DNA of 58,849 nucleotides, taken from an uncultured Pelagibacteraceae bacterium. GTDB taxonomy: Bacteria > Pseudomonadota > Alphaproteobacteria > Pelagibacterales > Pelagibacteraceae. The notes beneath the pieces were generated by a model. The model was not told the origin of the DNA. It did no database searches and was given only the letters and a program-made list of their open reading frames with translations. A program made the translations under genes and the position numbers. Below are positions 42,890-52,150 of this stretch, piece by piece. The stretch is from assembly GCA_902603215.1 (NCBI GenBank), contig CACKTW010000003.1, positions 1-58,849 of the forward strand, written 5' to 3'. Within the stretch, counting starts at the first letter, position 1, and each line of letters opens with the position of its first letter.

Positions 42890-43091
42890 TTTTAATTTAT
42901 AAAAAGTTATTCACAGTAAATTTTTAACTTTCCTTGGATGTTCTGGCTTTGATTCATCAAAGATTCGCTTCTGTTCTTTTTTTTCAACCTAAAACATAAG
43001 CATCTCAAGCTCTATTTTTGCTCCTCATAACTTGAGTATGTAATTTTGAAATTTACCTGATTATAGCTAAATTTAAGCTATTTTTAGGGTA

Positions 43092-43120
43092 TTGACGTAT
43101 AAGTTGAAAACCCATATATT
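43092..43120 (+). promoter_or_regulatory. Predicted mraZ-ftsZ promoter: TTGACG (43092-43097), 17 bp, TATATT (43115-43120)
   Basis: Direct reading; near-consensus sigma70 boxes about 90 bp upstream of the mraZ ATG. Confidence 0.7.
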
Positions 43121-43134
43121 CCCATATATTCCCA
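43110..43134 (-). promoter_or_regulatory. Predicted MraZ operator: three TGGGN boxes at 10-bp period (TGGGA-ATATA-TGGGA-ATATA-TGGGT on the minus strand)
   Basis: + strand accccatatattcccatatattcccaaatggg region; matches the TGGGN/5-nt-spacer pattern described for E. coli MraZ. Confidence 0.75.
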
Positions 43135-43207
43135 AATGGGATTATGTAAGAAAATAAAATGATGAAATTTAAAGGTTTTTTTAGATTTATTTTTGAATTG
43201 AATATTT

Positions 43208-43672
43208 ATGTTTTTATCAACGCACGAAAACAGACTAGACAAGAAAGGACGGGTATCTGTGCCTGCTAGTTTCAGATCATATTTGTCAAGCTTAGGTTAT
43301 AGTGGAATTATTTGTTATCCTTCTTTTAACAATTCTTCATTAGAGGCTTGCGCACAAAATAGAATAGAAAAATTATCTGACACTATTGATGCTCTTAATC
43401 CTTTTGATGAAAAAAGAGATATCTTTGCAACATCAGTTTTGGCTGAAAGCACAAATCTGAATTTTGATAGCGAAGGCAGAATTTCCATTCCTGAAAAACT
43501 TTTAAAACATGCAAAAATAAAATCAAAAATGCTTTTTGTTGGGCAGGGTAAAATTTTTCAAATTTGGGAACCAAGTTCTTATGAAAAATTTAGAATTCAA
43601 GCTAGAAAAAAAGCAAACTTGAATAGAGCAAGTCTTAAATGGGAAAATCAATTTAATAAGGAGGGGAAATGA
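43208..43672 (+). CDS. mraZ: Transcriptional regulator MraZ
   Basis: [59 protein letters not shown] (two SpoVT/AbrB-like halves). Confidence 0.95.
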   Translation: MFLSTHENRLDKKGRVSVPASFRSYLSSLGYSGIICYPSFNNSSLEACAQNRIEKLSDTIDALNPFDEKRDIFATSVLAESTNLNFDSEGRISIPEKLLKHAKIKSKMLFVGQGKIFQIWEPSSYEKFRIQARKKANLNRASLKWENQFNKEGK

Positions 43673-45174
43673 CAATAAATGTAGGAGCGCCAGAGTTAAG
43701 AGAATTAAAACCAAGAATATTAGTTTTGGGAGTTGGTGGAGCAGGCGGAAACGCAATTAATGGAATGATTGAGGCAGGATTACAAGGTGTTGAGTTTGTT
43801 GCTGTTAACACCGATGCACAAGATTTAAGAGTGAATAAGGCCAAAGGGAAGATACAGTTAGGAATGAATTTAACAGGAGGATTAGGAGCTGGTGCGAGAT
43901 TAGATGTAGGTCAGGCAGCCGCAAATGAATCTTTGAACGATATAATAAATTTAATTCAAGGTGCCAATATGTGTTTTATTACAGCAGGAATGGGGGGCGG
44001 AACCGGAACAGGCGCAGCGCATATAATAGCTAAAGCAGCAAAGGAATTAAATATTTTAACAGTTGGTGTTATAACATTACCTTTTTTATATGAGGGCCCA
44101 AGCAGAATGCAAAGAGCCCATGTAGGTCTTGAAGAACTTAAAAAACATGTAGACACAATGATTGTAATTCCAAATCAAAATTTATTTAAAATAGCAAATG
44201 AAAAAACAACATTTGAGGAATCTTTTCATTTGTCAAACAATGTACTTCAACATGGAGTTCAGAGTGTAACTGATTTAATGGTTAGACCTGGTCTTATCAA
44301 TTTAGATTTTGCTGACGTTGAAAGTGTTATGAGCGGAATGGGTAAAGCAATGATGGGAACAGGCCAAGCAGAAGGAGAAGGTAGAGCAAAAAAAGCTACC
44401 GAATTAGCTTTAAACAATCCTTTAATAGACGAATATTCTTTAAGAGGTGCAAAAGGTCTTTTAGTAAATATAACTGGAGGAAAAGATCTAACGCTTTTTG
44501 AAGTTGATGAAGCAGTTAATGCTATTAGAGCAGAAGTTGATCCACAAGCGGAATTAATAATTGGAGCTATTACAGACAGCGCTTTAGAAGGAAAAATGAG
44601 AGTGTCTGTTGTTGCAACATCATTGGATGGGCAAGAAGCTATCAGACGACCAGTGGTAAGCATGATTCACAGAATTCATAGTAGAAATCCTGGCTACTCA
44701 GGATCTTCAACTAATGATGCTTCATTATCTCAACAAACTTCTTTAAATAACGGAGCGAATTATACTCAAGGAGCAACAGCACTTAAGTTAGATAACGAAA
44801 CAACATTAAATCTAACTCAAGAAAAAGAAGTAACTGTTGATCAAAGAGAAACCAACAGGGTTTCCTCAGAAAATCTTGATAATATTTCTTCAGAAAACCT
44901 TGGCTATATGGAAAATAATCAAGAAAACAATAGTGAAGAAAACTTGGAACACATAGAAATAGAAAAAATAGAAAAAATAGAAAACGATCTTCTAAATAAC
45001 GAAGATGAGTTTACGCCACAGTTATTTACTGATGATGGTGAGGCAAACCCTTTAGGCGAAAATTCAGAATCAAAAGTTGAAAGTGAAACCGAGGAATTGA
45101 TACCACAATCAGAAGAAGAAGAAGAAGAAGAAGATTACGAAATTCCAGCTTTTTTAAGAAAACAAAAAAATTAA
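43669..45174 (+). CDS. ftsZ: Cell division protein FtsZ
   Basis: [59 protein letters not shown]-terminal peptide [11 protein letters not shown]. Confidence 0.98.
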   Translation: MTINVGAPELRELKPRILVLGVGGAGGNAINGMIEAGLQGVEFVAVNTDAQDLRVNKAKGKIQLGMNLTGGLGAGARLDVGQAAANESLNDIINLIQGANMCFITAGMGGGTGTGAAHIIAKAAKELNILTVGVITLPFLYEGPSRMQRAHVGLEELKKHVDTMIVIPNQNLFKIANEKTTFEESFHLSNNVLQHGVQSVTDLMVRPGLINLDFADVESVMSGMGKAMMGTGQAEGEGRAKKATELALNNPLIDEYSLRGAKGLLVNITGGKDLTLFEVDEAVNAIRAEVDPQAELIIGAITDSALEGKMRVSVVATSLDGQEAIRRPVVSMIHRIHSRNPGYSGSSTNDASLSQQTSLNNGANYTQGATALKLDNETTLNLTQEKEVTVDQRETNRVSSENLDNISSENLGYMENNQENNSEENLEHIEIEKIEKIENDLLNNEDEFTPQLFTDDGEANPLGENSESKVESETEELIPQSEEEEEEEDYEIPAFLRKQKN

Positions 45175-45198
45175 TGAATGATAAAATAGATATTTATA

Positions 45199-46218
45199 AT
45201 GAATGCCACCATGTCATTGGAAAAAGTAAATCATTTTCCAGTGATGCTAGATCAAATTCTAAGCATTATAACCCCTCAACATGGTGGCACATTTATTGAC
45301 TGCACATTTGGCTCAGGCGGATATTCAAAAGAGATATTAAAACATCCAAAATCTAGCGTTATCGCATTTGATAGAGATAAAAATGTTAAACCTTTTGCAT
45401 CAGAAATCGAAAAAATTTATGGAGAAAAATTTCAATTTTTCAATCAGCCTTTTAGCAATATTTCATCTAAAGTAAAAAAAACAAAAAATCTAAAAGCCAT
45501 AATTTTTGATCTTGGTTTTTCACTTATGCAGATTAAGGATTTAGAAAGAGGATTTTCTTTTGATTCTAGAGGGAGCCTGGATATGAGAATGGGTTTTAAT
45601 AAATATAGTGCAAATGATGTTATTAATTCTTTGGGTCAACATGAAATTGGAAAGATTTTAAAATATCTTGGAGAAGAAAAGGATCATAAAAAAATTGCTT
45701 TTCAAGTAGTTAAAGCAAGAGAAAAAAAATTATTAAACACAGAAGATTTGGTTTATATAATTAAAAAAATAAAAAAGAATCCACAAAAATTCAAAAAAAA
45801 TGTAGCAACAAAATCTTTTCAGGCCATAAGAATTTTTGTTAATAAAGAAATTAATGAATTAGTAAAAGGACTAATAGAAGCTACAAAAATTTTAAATCCA
45901 GGAAATATTTTAGCGGTTGTGACATTCCACTCATTAGAAGACAAAATAGTTAAATTTTTTTTTAAAAATTATTCTGAGATTAAGAAAAATCCTTCAAGAT
46001 ATCTTCCAAAGATAGAACAAAAGGATAAACGTTTATTTGATTTTACAAATAAAAAACCAATTTTGCCTTCGGATGAAGAAATTGAAAAGAATCCAGCTTC
46101 AAGATCAGCAAAATTGAGATACGCAATTAGAAATGAAAAAGATTTTTTTTATCCAAACGATCTAATTAAAAAATTTGAAAATTATTTAAATCTAGAAAAT
46201 ATGGAATTCAATTTATGA
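45199..46218 (+). CDS. rsmH: 16S rRNA (cytosine1402-N4)-methyltransferase
   Basis: HFPVMLDQILSIITPQHGGTFIDCTFGSGGYSKEIL, RGFSFDSRGSLDMRM, TFHSLEDKIVKFFF. Confidence 0.97.
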   Translation: MNATMSLEKVNHFPVMLDQILSIITPQHGGTFIDCTFGSGGYSKEILKHPKSSVIAFDRDKNVKPFASEIEKIYGEKFQFFNQPFSNISSKVKKTKNLKAIIFDLGFSLMQIKDLERGFSFDSRGSLDMRMGFNKYSANDVINSLGQHEIGKILKYLGEEKDHKKIAFQVVKAREKKLLNTEDLVYIIKKIKKNPQKFKKNVATKSFQAIRIFVNKEINELVKGLIEATKILNPGNILAVVTFHSLEDKIVKFFFKNYSEIKKNPSRYLPKIEQKDKRLFDFTNKKPILPSDEEIEKNPASRSAKLRYAIRNEKDFFYPNDLIKKFENYLNLENMEFNL

Positions 46219-46532
46219 ATAAATTTTATTTATTTATCATATTAATTTGTGGACTATTTTTTACCTCTTTAATTAAAAATAAAACTAGAGAAGTAGAAAA
46301 AAAAATTAGAATTATTGATAGAGAAATAAATTATTTAGATTTGAAATTGTCAGAAGCTTCCATTGAGTTTGAATATCTTTCAAGTCCAGAGCAAATAGTA
46401 AATATGACTCAAGATTATTTAGGAGATAATTTTTCATTTTATAAAAATGATCAAATTAATATTCTAAATTCCAAGGATTTATTTGAAGATAGAGAGTTTA
46501 ATAAGATTACTAAGAATATTGAAAAAAATTGA
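46215..46532 (+). CDS. ftsL: Putative FtsL-like division protein
   Basis: Single N-terminal TM plus coiled coil, position between rsmH and ftsI. Confidence 0.65.
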   Translation: MNKFYLFIILICGLFFTSLIKNKTREVEKKIRIIDREINYLDLKLSEASIEFEYLSSPEQIVNMTQDYLGDNFSFYKNDQINILNSKDLFEDREFNKITKNIEKN

Positions 46533-46533
46533 T

Positions 46534-48249
46534 ATGATAAAAAAAAACAAAAAAATAACGAAAAATCAAAAAAGTTTTTATTTTGAAGACTATGAAATTA
46601 AAAATTATAATACTAAATCAAAAAATCTTAATTTTTCCATTAAAAGACTTTCTTTAGTTTTTTTCATTTTTTTGTTTTTTGCAACAATTTATAGTTTTAA
46701 AATTGTTTATTTAAGTTTAATAAAAGAAGAAAATTATTTTTTAAACAAATATTCGGGTGAGAAAGTTGTAAAAAGACAAGATATATTAGACAGGAACAAT
46801 GTAATTCTTGCAAAAAATACAGAAGCTTATAACGTTGCCGTTAGACCTGATTTGGTTAAAGATAAAAAAAAACTTTTAATTAATTTAACGATTAATTTTC
46901 CAGAGCTTAATATCCCTGAAATAAAAGAAAATTTAGAAAAAGGAAAATTTTTTTATTTAAAAAAGAAAATCAGTCCCTTAGAAAGAGAAAAATTTTGGAA
47001 TCTAGGAGAAAAATCAATTGATTTATCAGAAGTTTATGAAACTAGAATATACCCCCAAAAATCTCTTTTCAGTCATGTTTTAGGTCAAACAAATGATAAA
47101 GGCGAAGGTATTTCTGGTTTAGAAAAATCTTTCAACCAAATATTAAAAGATTCTAATAATTCTTTGGTTCTTTCACTAGATTCTAATTTGCAATTTTTAA
47201 TTAGAGAAGAACTGATGGAATCAAACAAAATATTTAAAACAGTGGGTAGTGCAGCATTGCTAATGAATGTTAATAATGGAGAAATTTTATCACTAGTTTC
47301 ATTGCCTGATTCTGATTTAAACAAAAGGATAAATTTGGATGACCCAAAATATTTAAACAAAGTAACAATGGGCGTATATGAATTGGGATCTGTTTTTAAA
47401 ACATTTGCTTTAGTAGCGGGTCTAGAAAAAAAAGTAATCGAATATGATACAAAATTTAGAGATTTGAAAAACCAAATAAGGTGTGGAAAATATATAATAA
47501 AAGAACATGACAAATTGCCAAAAGATTTAACTTCAGAACAAATCTTAATTGTATCATCAAATATTGGCGCTATTAGAATAGCCCAAAAAGTAGGTCTTGA
47601 AAGTTATAAAAATTTTCTTCATTCAATCGAACTATTTAATAAGATTGATTTTGAATTAGATGAAGTCGGAACTCCATTAAAATTTAATTGGGGAAAATGC
47701 AAACTTGCCACTTCATCATATGGTCATGGGATTACAACAACGCTTTTACAGCTAGCGAAAGCATATGCAATTATAGGAAACGGGGGTTTTAAAATAAATC
47801 CAACAATTATAAAAGACAAAAATTCTTTAAATGAAAAAAATGAGAAAATAATTTCTTCCAATACAAGTGATATTATTAATCAAATTTTGAGGAAAGTAGT
47901 TTCCGAAGATGCAGGTACAGCAAATTTTGCTAATATTTCTGGTTATGATATTGGTGGAAAGACAGGAACCGCATACAAATCAATCAATGGTGTTTATGAC
48001 CGGAATAAGAAAAGAAATACATTTGTTTCTCTGTTTCCAATGGTTAAACCCAAGTATTTGCTTTTGGTTATGCTCGACGAACCTAAGCCAGCACCAAATT
48101 ATGTTTATTCTAATCCAAACGGAACAAAACATACAGGGGAATGGCGAAGCACATCTGGCTGGAATACGGTTGAGGTAGCTGGCAAAATTATAAGAAAAAT
48201 TGGTCCAATTTTAGCCATAAATACTTTGCAAGTTGCAAGTAACTTTTAG
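46534..48249 (+). CDS. ftsI: Peptidoglycan D,D-transpeptidase FtsI (PBP3)
   Basis: SxxK in ELGSVFKTFALVAGL, SSN in IVSSNIGAIRIA, KTG in GGKTGTAYK; start moved to MIKKNKKITK. Confidence 0.94.
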   Translation: MIKKNKKITKNQKSFYFEDYEIKNYNTKSKNLNFSIKRLSLVFFIFLFFATIYSFKIVYLSLIKEENYFLNKYSGEKVVKRQDILDRNNVILAKNTEAYNVAVRPDLVKDKKKLLINLTINFPELNIPEIKENLEKGKFFYLKKKISPLEREKFWNLGEKSIDLSEVYETRIYPQKSLFSHVLGQTNDKGEGISGLEKSFNQILKDSNNSLVLSLDSNLQFLIREELMESNKIFKTVGSAALLMNVNNGEILSLVSLPDSDLNKRINLDDPKYLNKVTMGVYELGSVFKTFALVAGLEKKVIEYDTKFRDLKNQIRCGKYIIKEHDKLPKDLTSEQILIVSSNIGAIRIAQKVGLESYKNFLHSIELFNKIDFELDEVGTPLKFNWGKCKLATSSYGHGITTTLLQLAKAYAIIGNGGFKINPTIIKDKNSLNEKNEKIISSNTSDIINQILRKVVSEDAGTANFANISGYDIGGKTGTAYKSINGVYDRNKKRNTFVSLFPMVKPKYLLLVMLDEPKPAPNYVYSNPNGTKHTGEWRSTSGWNTVEVAGKIIRKIGPILAINTLQVASNF

Positions 48250-51075
48250 ATGTATTTAGGAAATCTTTTTAAATTTTCAAATAAAAAATATCAAAAAATT
48301 TTTTTTAAAAATATTAGTTTTGATAGCAGAAATGCAAAAAAGAATGACATATTTTTTTCAATAAAAGGTAGTAAAACCTCTGGTAATAATTTTATCAATG
48401 ATGTCGTTAAAAAAAGAGTATCAGCAATTTTTTCTGAAAAAAAAATAAACTTAAAAAATTCAAATATTCCCATCATTAGAGTTAAAAACACAAGATCTAA
48501 GTTAGCAGAAGCTAGTTCTTATTTTTATAAAAAAAAACCATCATGCATAGTTGCAGTAACCGGCACAAATGGAAAAACATCAGTTGCAAATTTTTTTTTT
48601 CAATTATTTAAATTAAACAATATAAAAGTAGCTTCGATAGGCACATTAGGAATAGAAACAAATTCAAAAATTAAAAAAACACAATTAACTACTTCTGATC
48701 CTTTGACTTTAAATAAAACTCTTTCAGAGCTCAAAAAAAAAAAAATTGATAAAGTTATTTTAGAAGCATCTAGCCATGGATTAGACCAAAAAAGACTTGA
48801 TTATATTAGATTTAAGGGAGCTATTTTTACTAATTTTAGCCGAGATCACCTAGATTATCATAAAAGTAGCAAGAAATATTTAAATTCAAAACTATATTTA
48901 TTTAAAAATTTACTTACAAAAAATAGTTTTTGTTTGACAGATGAATCAAATTCTTTTTTTAAAAGGTTAAAAAAAATTGTTTTAAATAAAAAAGTTAATC
49001 TTTTTACAATTGGAAATAAAAATAGCAGTTTAAAACTGCTTAGCATTAAATCGATAAACGATCTTCAGGAAGTAAGATTTTTATATAAAAAAAAGATATA
49101 TAAATTTTTGACTTCATTAGTTGCTGAATTTCAAATTAAAAATTTACTTCTTGCGATTTTAGCAGCGGAAAAATGTGGGCTTAGTCTAAATAAATCTCTT
49201 CAAAAAACAGCATTTATTAAAACACCAAAAGGTAGACTTGAATGTATAAAAAAACTTAAAAATCATTCAAAAATATTTACTGATTTTGCCCATACTCCCG
49301 ATGCATTAGATCATGTTTTAAAAAATCTAAAATCTTATGGAAAAAATATTTCTATCGTCTTTGGATGCGGAGGAGATCGAGACAAAGGAAAAAGATCTAA
49401 AATGGGATATATTGCTAGCAAATATTGTAATAAAATTTATGTTACAGATGACAACCCAAGACACGAGAATCCAAAAATAATTAGGAAAGAAATAATAAAA
49501 GGAATTAAAAAAAAATTTCAAGAAATTTCAAGTAGAAAGTTAGCAATCCAAAAAGGAATTAAAGAACTAAATTATAATGAAATTTTATTAGTTGCAGGAA
49601 AGGGGCATGAACAGTATCAAGATTTTGGTTCTAAAAAATTTGCTTTTTCTGATGAAGTTGAAATAAAAAAGTTTCTCAAAAAATTTAAAATAAATGTCCA
49701 AAGTTCTTGGTGTTCAAGTATAAATTCTTTAGTTTTTAAAAAAGATAAAAAATTTAATTTTGATACTGTCTCAATCAACTCAAAAGAAAAAGCCAAAAAA
49801 TCAATTTTTTTTGCTATAAAAGGAAAATTTAAAGACGGTCATAATTTTGTTCCAGAAGCTATATCTAATGGCGCTGTTAAAAATGTTGTTCAGAAAAAAA
49901 TCAATAAAGTAAGTCCAAAAAAACTAATCTATGTAAAGGATACTTTCAAAACATTAAATAATTTTGCTAAAATTGTAAGAGAAAAAACTGAATCAAAAAT
50001 AATTGGAATTACTGGAAGTTCTGGAAAAACCACATTAAAAAATATGACAAGTTTTGTTCTGCAAAAGTTTGGAAGCACTGCTTTTTCTAAAAACTCATAT
50101 AATAATCATTATGGATTGCCATTAAGTTTATCAAATCTAAAATTTTATAATTTATATGGTGTTTTTGAACTAGGCATGAGTAAGAAGGGTGAAATTGAAA
50201 AACTTTCAAAAATATTAAAACCAAATTTAGGAATTATAACAAATATTTCACAAGCACATTCAGAAAATTTTAAAAATTTGGAAGGAATTGCAAAAGCAAA
50301 ATCTGAAATTATTAACAATATTATGCCAAATGGTTTTTTAATACTAAACAGAGATGATCAGTTTTTTAATCTTATATCTAAAAAAGCAGAAGAAAAAAAA
50401 ATAAACATCAAATCTTTTGGCCTGAATAAAAAAGCTGACCTTTGCTTAAAATCAATTAAAAAAATAAAAAAACATTACTTAATTAGGATATTATATAATA
50501 AAAGAAGATATTCATTTATAGTTAGTCAAAATGATTCTGCCTATATTCAAAATATTTTATGTTCATGCTTAATATTGTTTACTTTGAATCTAAATATATC
50601 AGGTAAAAGAAACTTATTTTATGATTTTAAAATTCCAGAAGGCAGAGGAGATTTTAGCAAAGCTTCAATTTTTGGTAAAAGATTTTATTTAATAGATGAA
50701 AGTTATAATGCAAATCCAAATTCTATGAAACTAGCAATTTTTAGATTCAACAGGATAAGAAAGAAAAATAGAAGAAAAATAATTTTTTTAGGAGATATGC
50801 TTGAATTAGGAAAAAAAACAAATTTTTTCCATAAAAATTTAGCCAAATATATAAATAACAGCAACATCGATAAGACTTTTGTGATTGGTAAACACATTAG
50901 GAACACATATAAATTATTAAAAGAAGAGAAAAAAGGAAGAATTTTAAAAAATATTTCTGATATGAAAAATATTTTTTACCACTATATTAATAATAATGAT
51001 TTAATTATGATTAAAGGCTCAAATGCTACTGGGTTAAATAAATTTGTTAGAAAAATAAGAAAAAATGCTTTTTAA
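48250..51075 (+). CDS. murE-murF: Fused MurE-MurF (UDP-MurNAc-tripeptide synthetase / UDP-MurNAc-pentapeptide ligase)
   Basis: Two Mur ligase P-loops in one frame: VAVTGTNGKTSVANFFF and IGITGSSGKTTLKNM; DAP-type motif DDNPRHENP. Confidence 0.94.
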   Translation: MYLGNLFKFSNKKYQKIFFKNISFDSRNAKKNDIFFSIKGSKTSGNNFINDVVKKRVSAIFSEKKINLKNSNIPIIRVKNTRSKLAEASSYFYKKKPSCIVAVTGTNGKTSVANFFFQLFKLNNIKVASIGTLGIETNSKIKKTQLTTSDPLTLNKTLSELKKKKIDKVILEASSHGLDQKRLDYIRFKGAIFTNFSRDHLDYHKSSKKYLNSKLYLFKNLLTKNSFCLTDESNSFFKRLKKIVLNKKVNLFTIGNKNSSLKLLSIKSINDLQEVRFLYKKKIYKFLTSLVAEFQIKNLLLAILAAEKCGLSLNKSLQKTAFIKTPKGRLECIKKLKNHSKIFTDFAHTPDALDHVLKNLKSYGKNISIVFGCGGDRDKGKRSKMGYIASKYCNKIYVTDDNPRHENPKIIRKEIIKGIKKKFQEISSRKLAIQKGIKELNYNEILLVAGKGHEQYQDFGSKKFAFSDEVEIKKFLKKFKINVQSSWCSSINSLVFKKDKKFNFDTVSINSKEKAKKSIFFAIKGKFKDGHNFVPEAISNGAVKNVVQKKINKVSPKKLIYVKDTFKTLNNFAKIVREKTESKIIGITGSSGKTTLKNMTSFVLQKFGSTAFSKNSYNNHYGLPLSLSNLKFYNLYGVFELGMSKKGEIEKLSKILKPNLGIITNISQAHSENFKNLEGIAKAKSEIINNIMPNGFLILNRDDQFFNLISKKAEEKKINIKSFGLNKKADLCLKSIKKIKKHYLIRILYNKRRYSFIVSQNDSAYIQNILCSCLILFTLNLNISGKRNLFYDFKIPEGRGDFSKASIFGKRFYLIDESYNANPNSMKLAIFRFNRIRKKNRRKIIFLGDMLELGKKTNFFHKNLAKYINNSNIDKTFVIGKHIRNTYKLLKEEKKGRILKNISDMKNIFYHYINNNDLIMIKGSNATGLNKFVRKIRKNAF

Positions 51076-52150
51076 TTTATTAATTAGTTTAGTTGAAGAT
51101 TATTCTTTTTTAAATGTGTTTAGATATTTAACATTTAGAACTGGATTGTCTCTAGTTACCTCAATGTCTATCGTTTTGATTATTGGGGGTCCATTTATTA
51201 AATATTTTTCAAAAAAAAATATTTCAGATCCAATTAGAGATGATGGACCGGCTGAGCATATAATCAAAAAAGTTGGAACTCCAACAATGGGGGGTTTGTT
51301 AATTCTTATTGGTATTTTATCAAGTACTTTACTTTGGTCAGATTTAAATAATATTTTTATTTGGTTTTTAATTATTGTCTCAAGTAGTTTTGGTATTTTA
51401 GGTGCCATAGATGATTTTTTAAAAATAAAAAGCGAAAATTCTTCCGGAATGTCACCAAGTAAAAAATTTTTATTACAAATAATTTTGGCTTTAATAGCAA
51501 TACTTTTTTTAAATCAATTTTCTTCCCACGAACATTTAGAAAATTTATATTTTCCTTTTTTTAAAAATTTGATTTTAAATTTAGGAATCTTTTTTATTCC
51601 ATTTTATATATTTATAATTGTTGGCTCTTCTAATGCTGTAAATTTGACAGATGGATTAGATGGGCTGGCAACTGTTCCTGTAATATTAGTTGCAACATCT
51701 TTCGCTTTTATTTGTTATGTTGCTGGCAATATTATTTTTTCTGACTATTTGCAAATACCATATATTAAAAACCTGGGTGAAATTTCAATATTTTGTGGTT
51801 CAATTGTTGGAGCTTGCCTTGGTTTTTTGTGGTTCAACGCTCCTCCTGCAAAAATTTTTATGGGTGATACGGGTTCTTTATCATTAGGTAGTTCTTTGGG
51901 AGCTATAGGAATTTTATCTAAACACGAAATAGTTCTTGGAATTATAGGAGGCCTGTTTGTTTTAGAGACAGCATCAGTTATTATTCAAGTAATTTCTTTT
52001 AAATTAACAGGCAAGAGAGTTTTTAGAATGGCACCAATCCATCATCATTTTGAGAAAAAAGGTTGGGCCGAATCTACTGTTGTTATTAGATTTTGGATTA
52101 TTTCAATAATTTTAGCTTTGATTGGATTAGCAACTCTTAAATTAAGATAA
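51065..52150 (+). CDS. mraY: Phospho-N-acetylmuramoyl-pentapeptide transferase
   Basis: KVGTPTMGGLLIL, NLTDGLDGLATVP, FMGDTGSLSLGSSLGAIGIL, MAPIHHHFEKKGWAE. Confidence 0.98.
   Translation: MLFNLLISLVEDYSFLNVFRYLTFRTGLSLVTSMSIVLIIGGPFIKYFSKKNISDPIRDDGPAEHIIKKVGTPTMGGLLILIGILSSTLLWSDLNNIFIWFLIIVSSSFGILGAIDDFLKIKSENSSGMSPSKKFLLQIILALIAILFLNQFSSHEHLENLYFPFFKNLILNLGIFFIPFYIFIIVGSSNAVNLTDGLDGLATVPVILVATSFAFICYVAGNIIFSDYLQIPYIKNLGEISIFCGSIVGACLGFLWFNAPPAKIFMGDTGSLSLGSSLGAIGILSKHEIVLGIIGGLFVLETASVIIQVISFKLTGKRVFRMAPIHHHFEKKGWAESTVVIRFWIISIILALIGLATLKLR

Noticed and set aside
43653-44663. Long minus-strand ORFs opposite ftsZ (43653-43844, 43956-44156, 44259-44663)
   Set aside because: Shadow ORFs created by codon usage in the strongly conserved ftsZ frame; no independent start context or family motifs.
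51100-51408. 102-aa minus-strand ORF opposite mraY
   Set aside because: Antisense shadow of mraY; no supporting motif.
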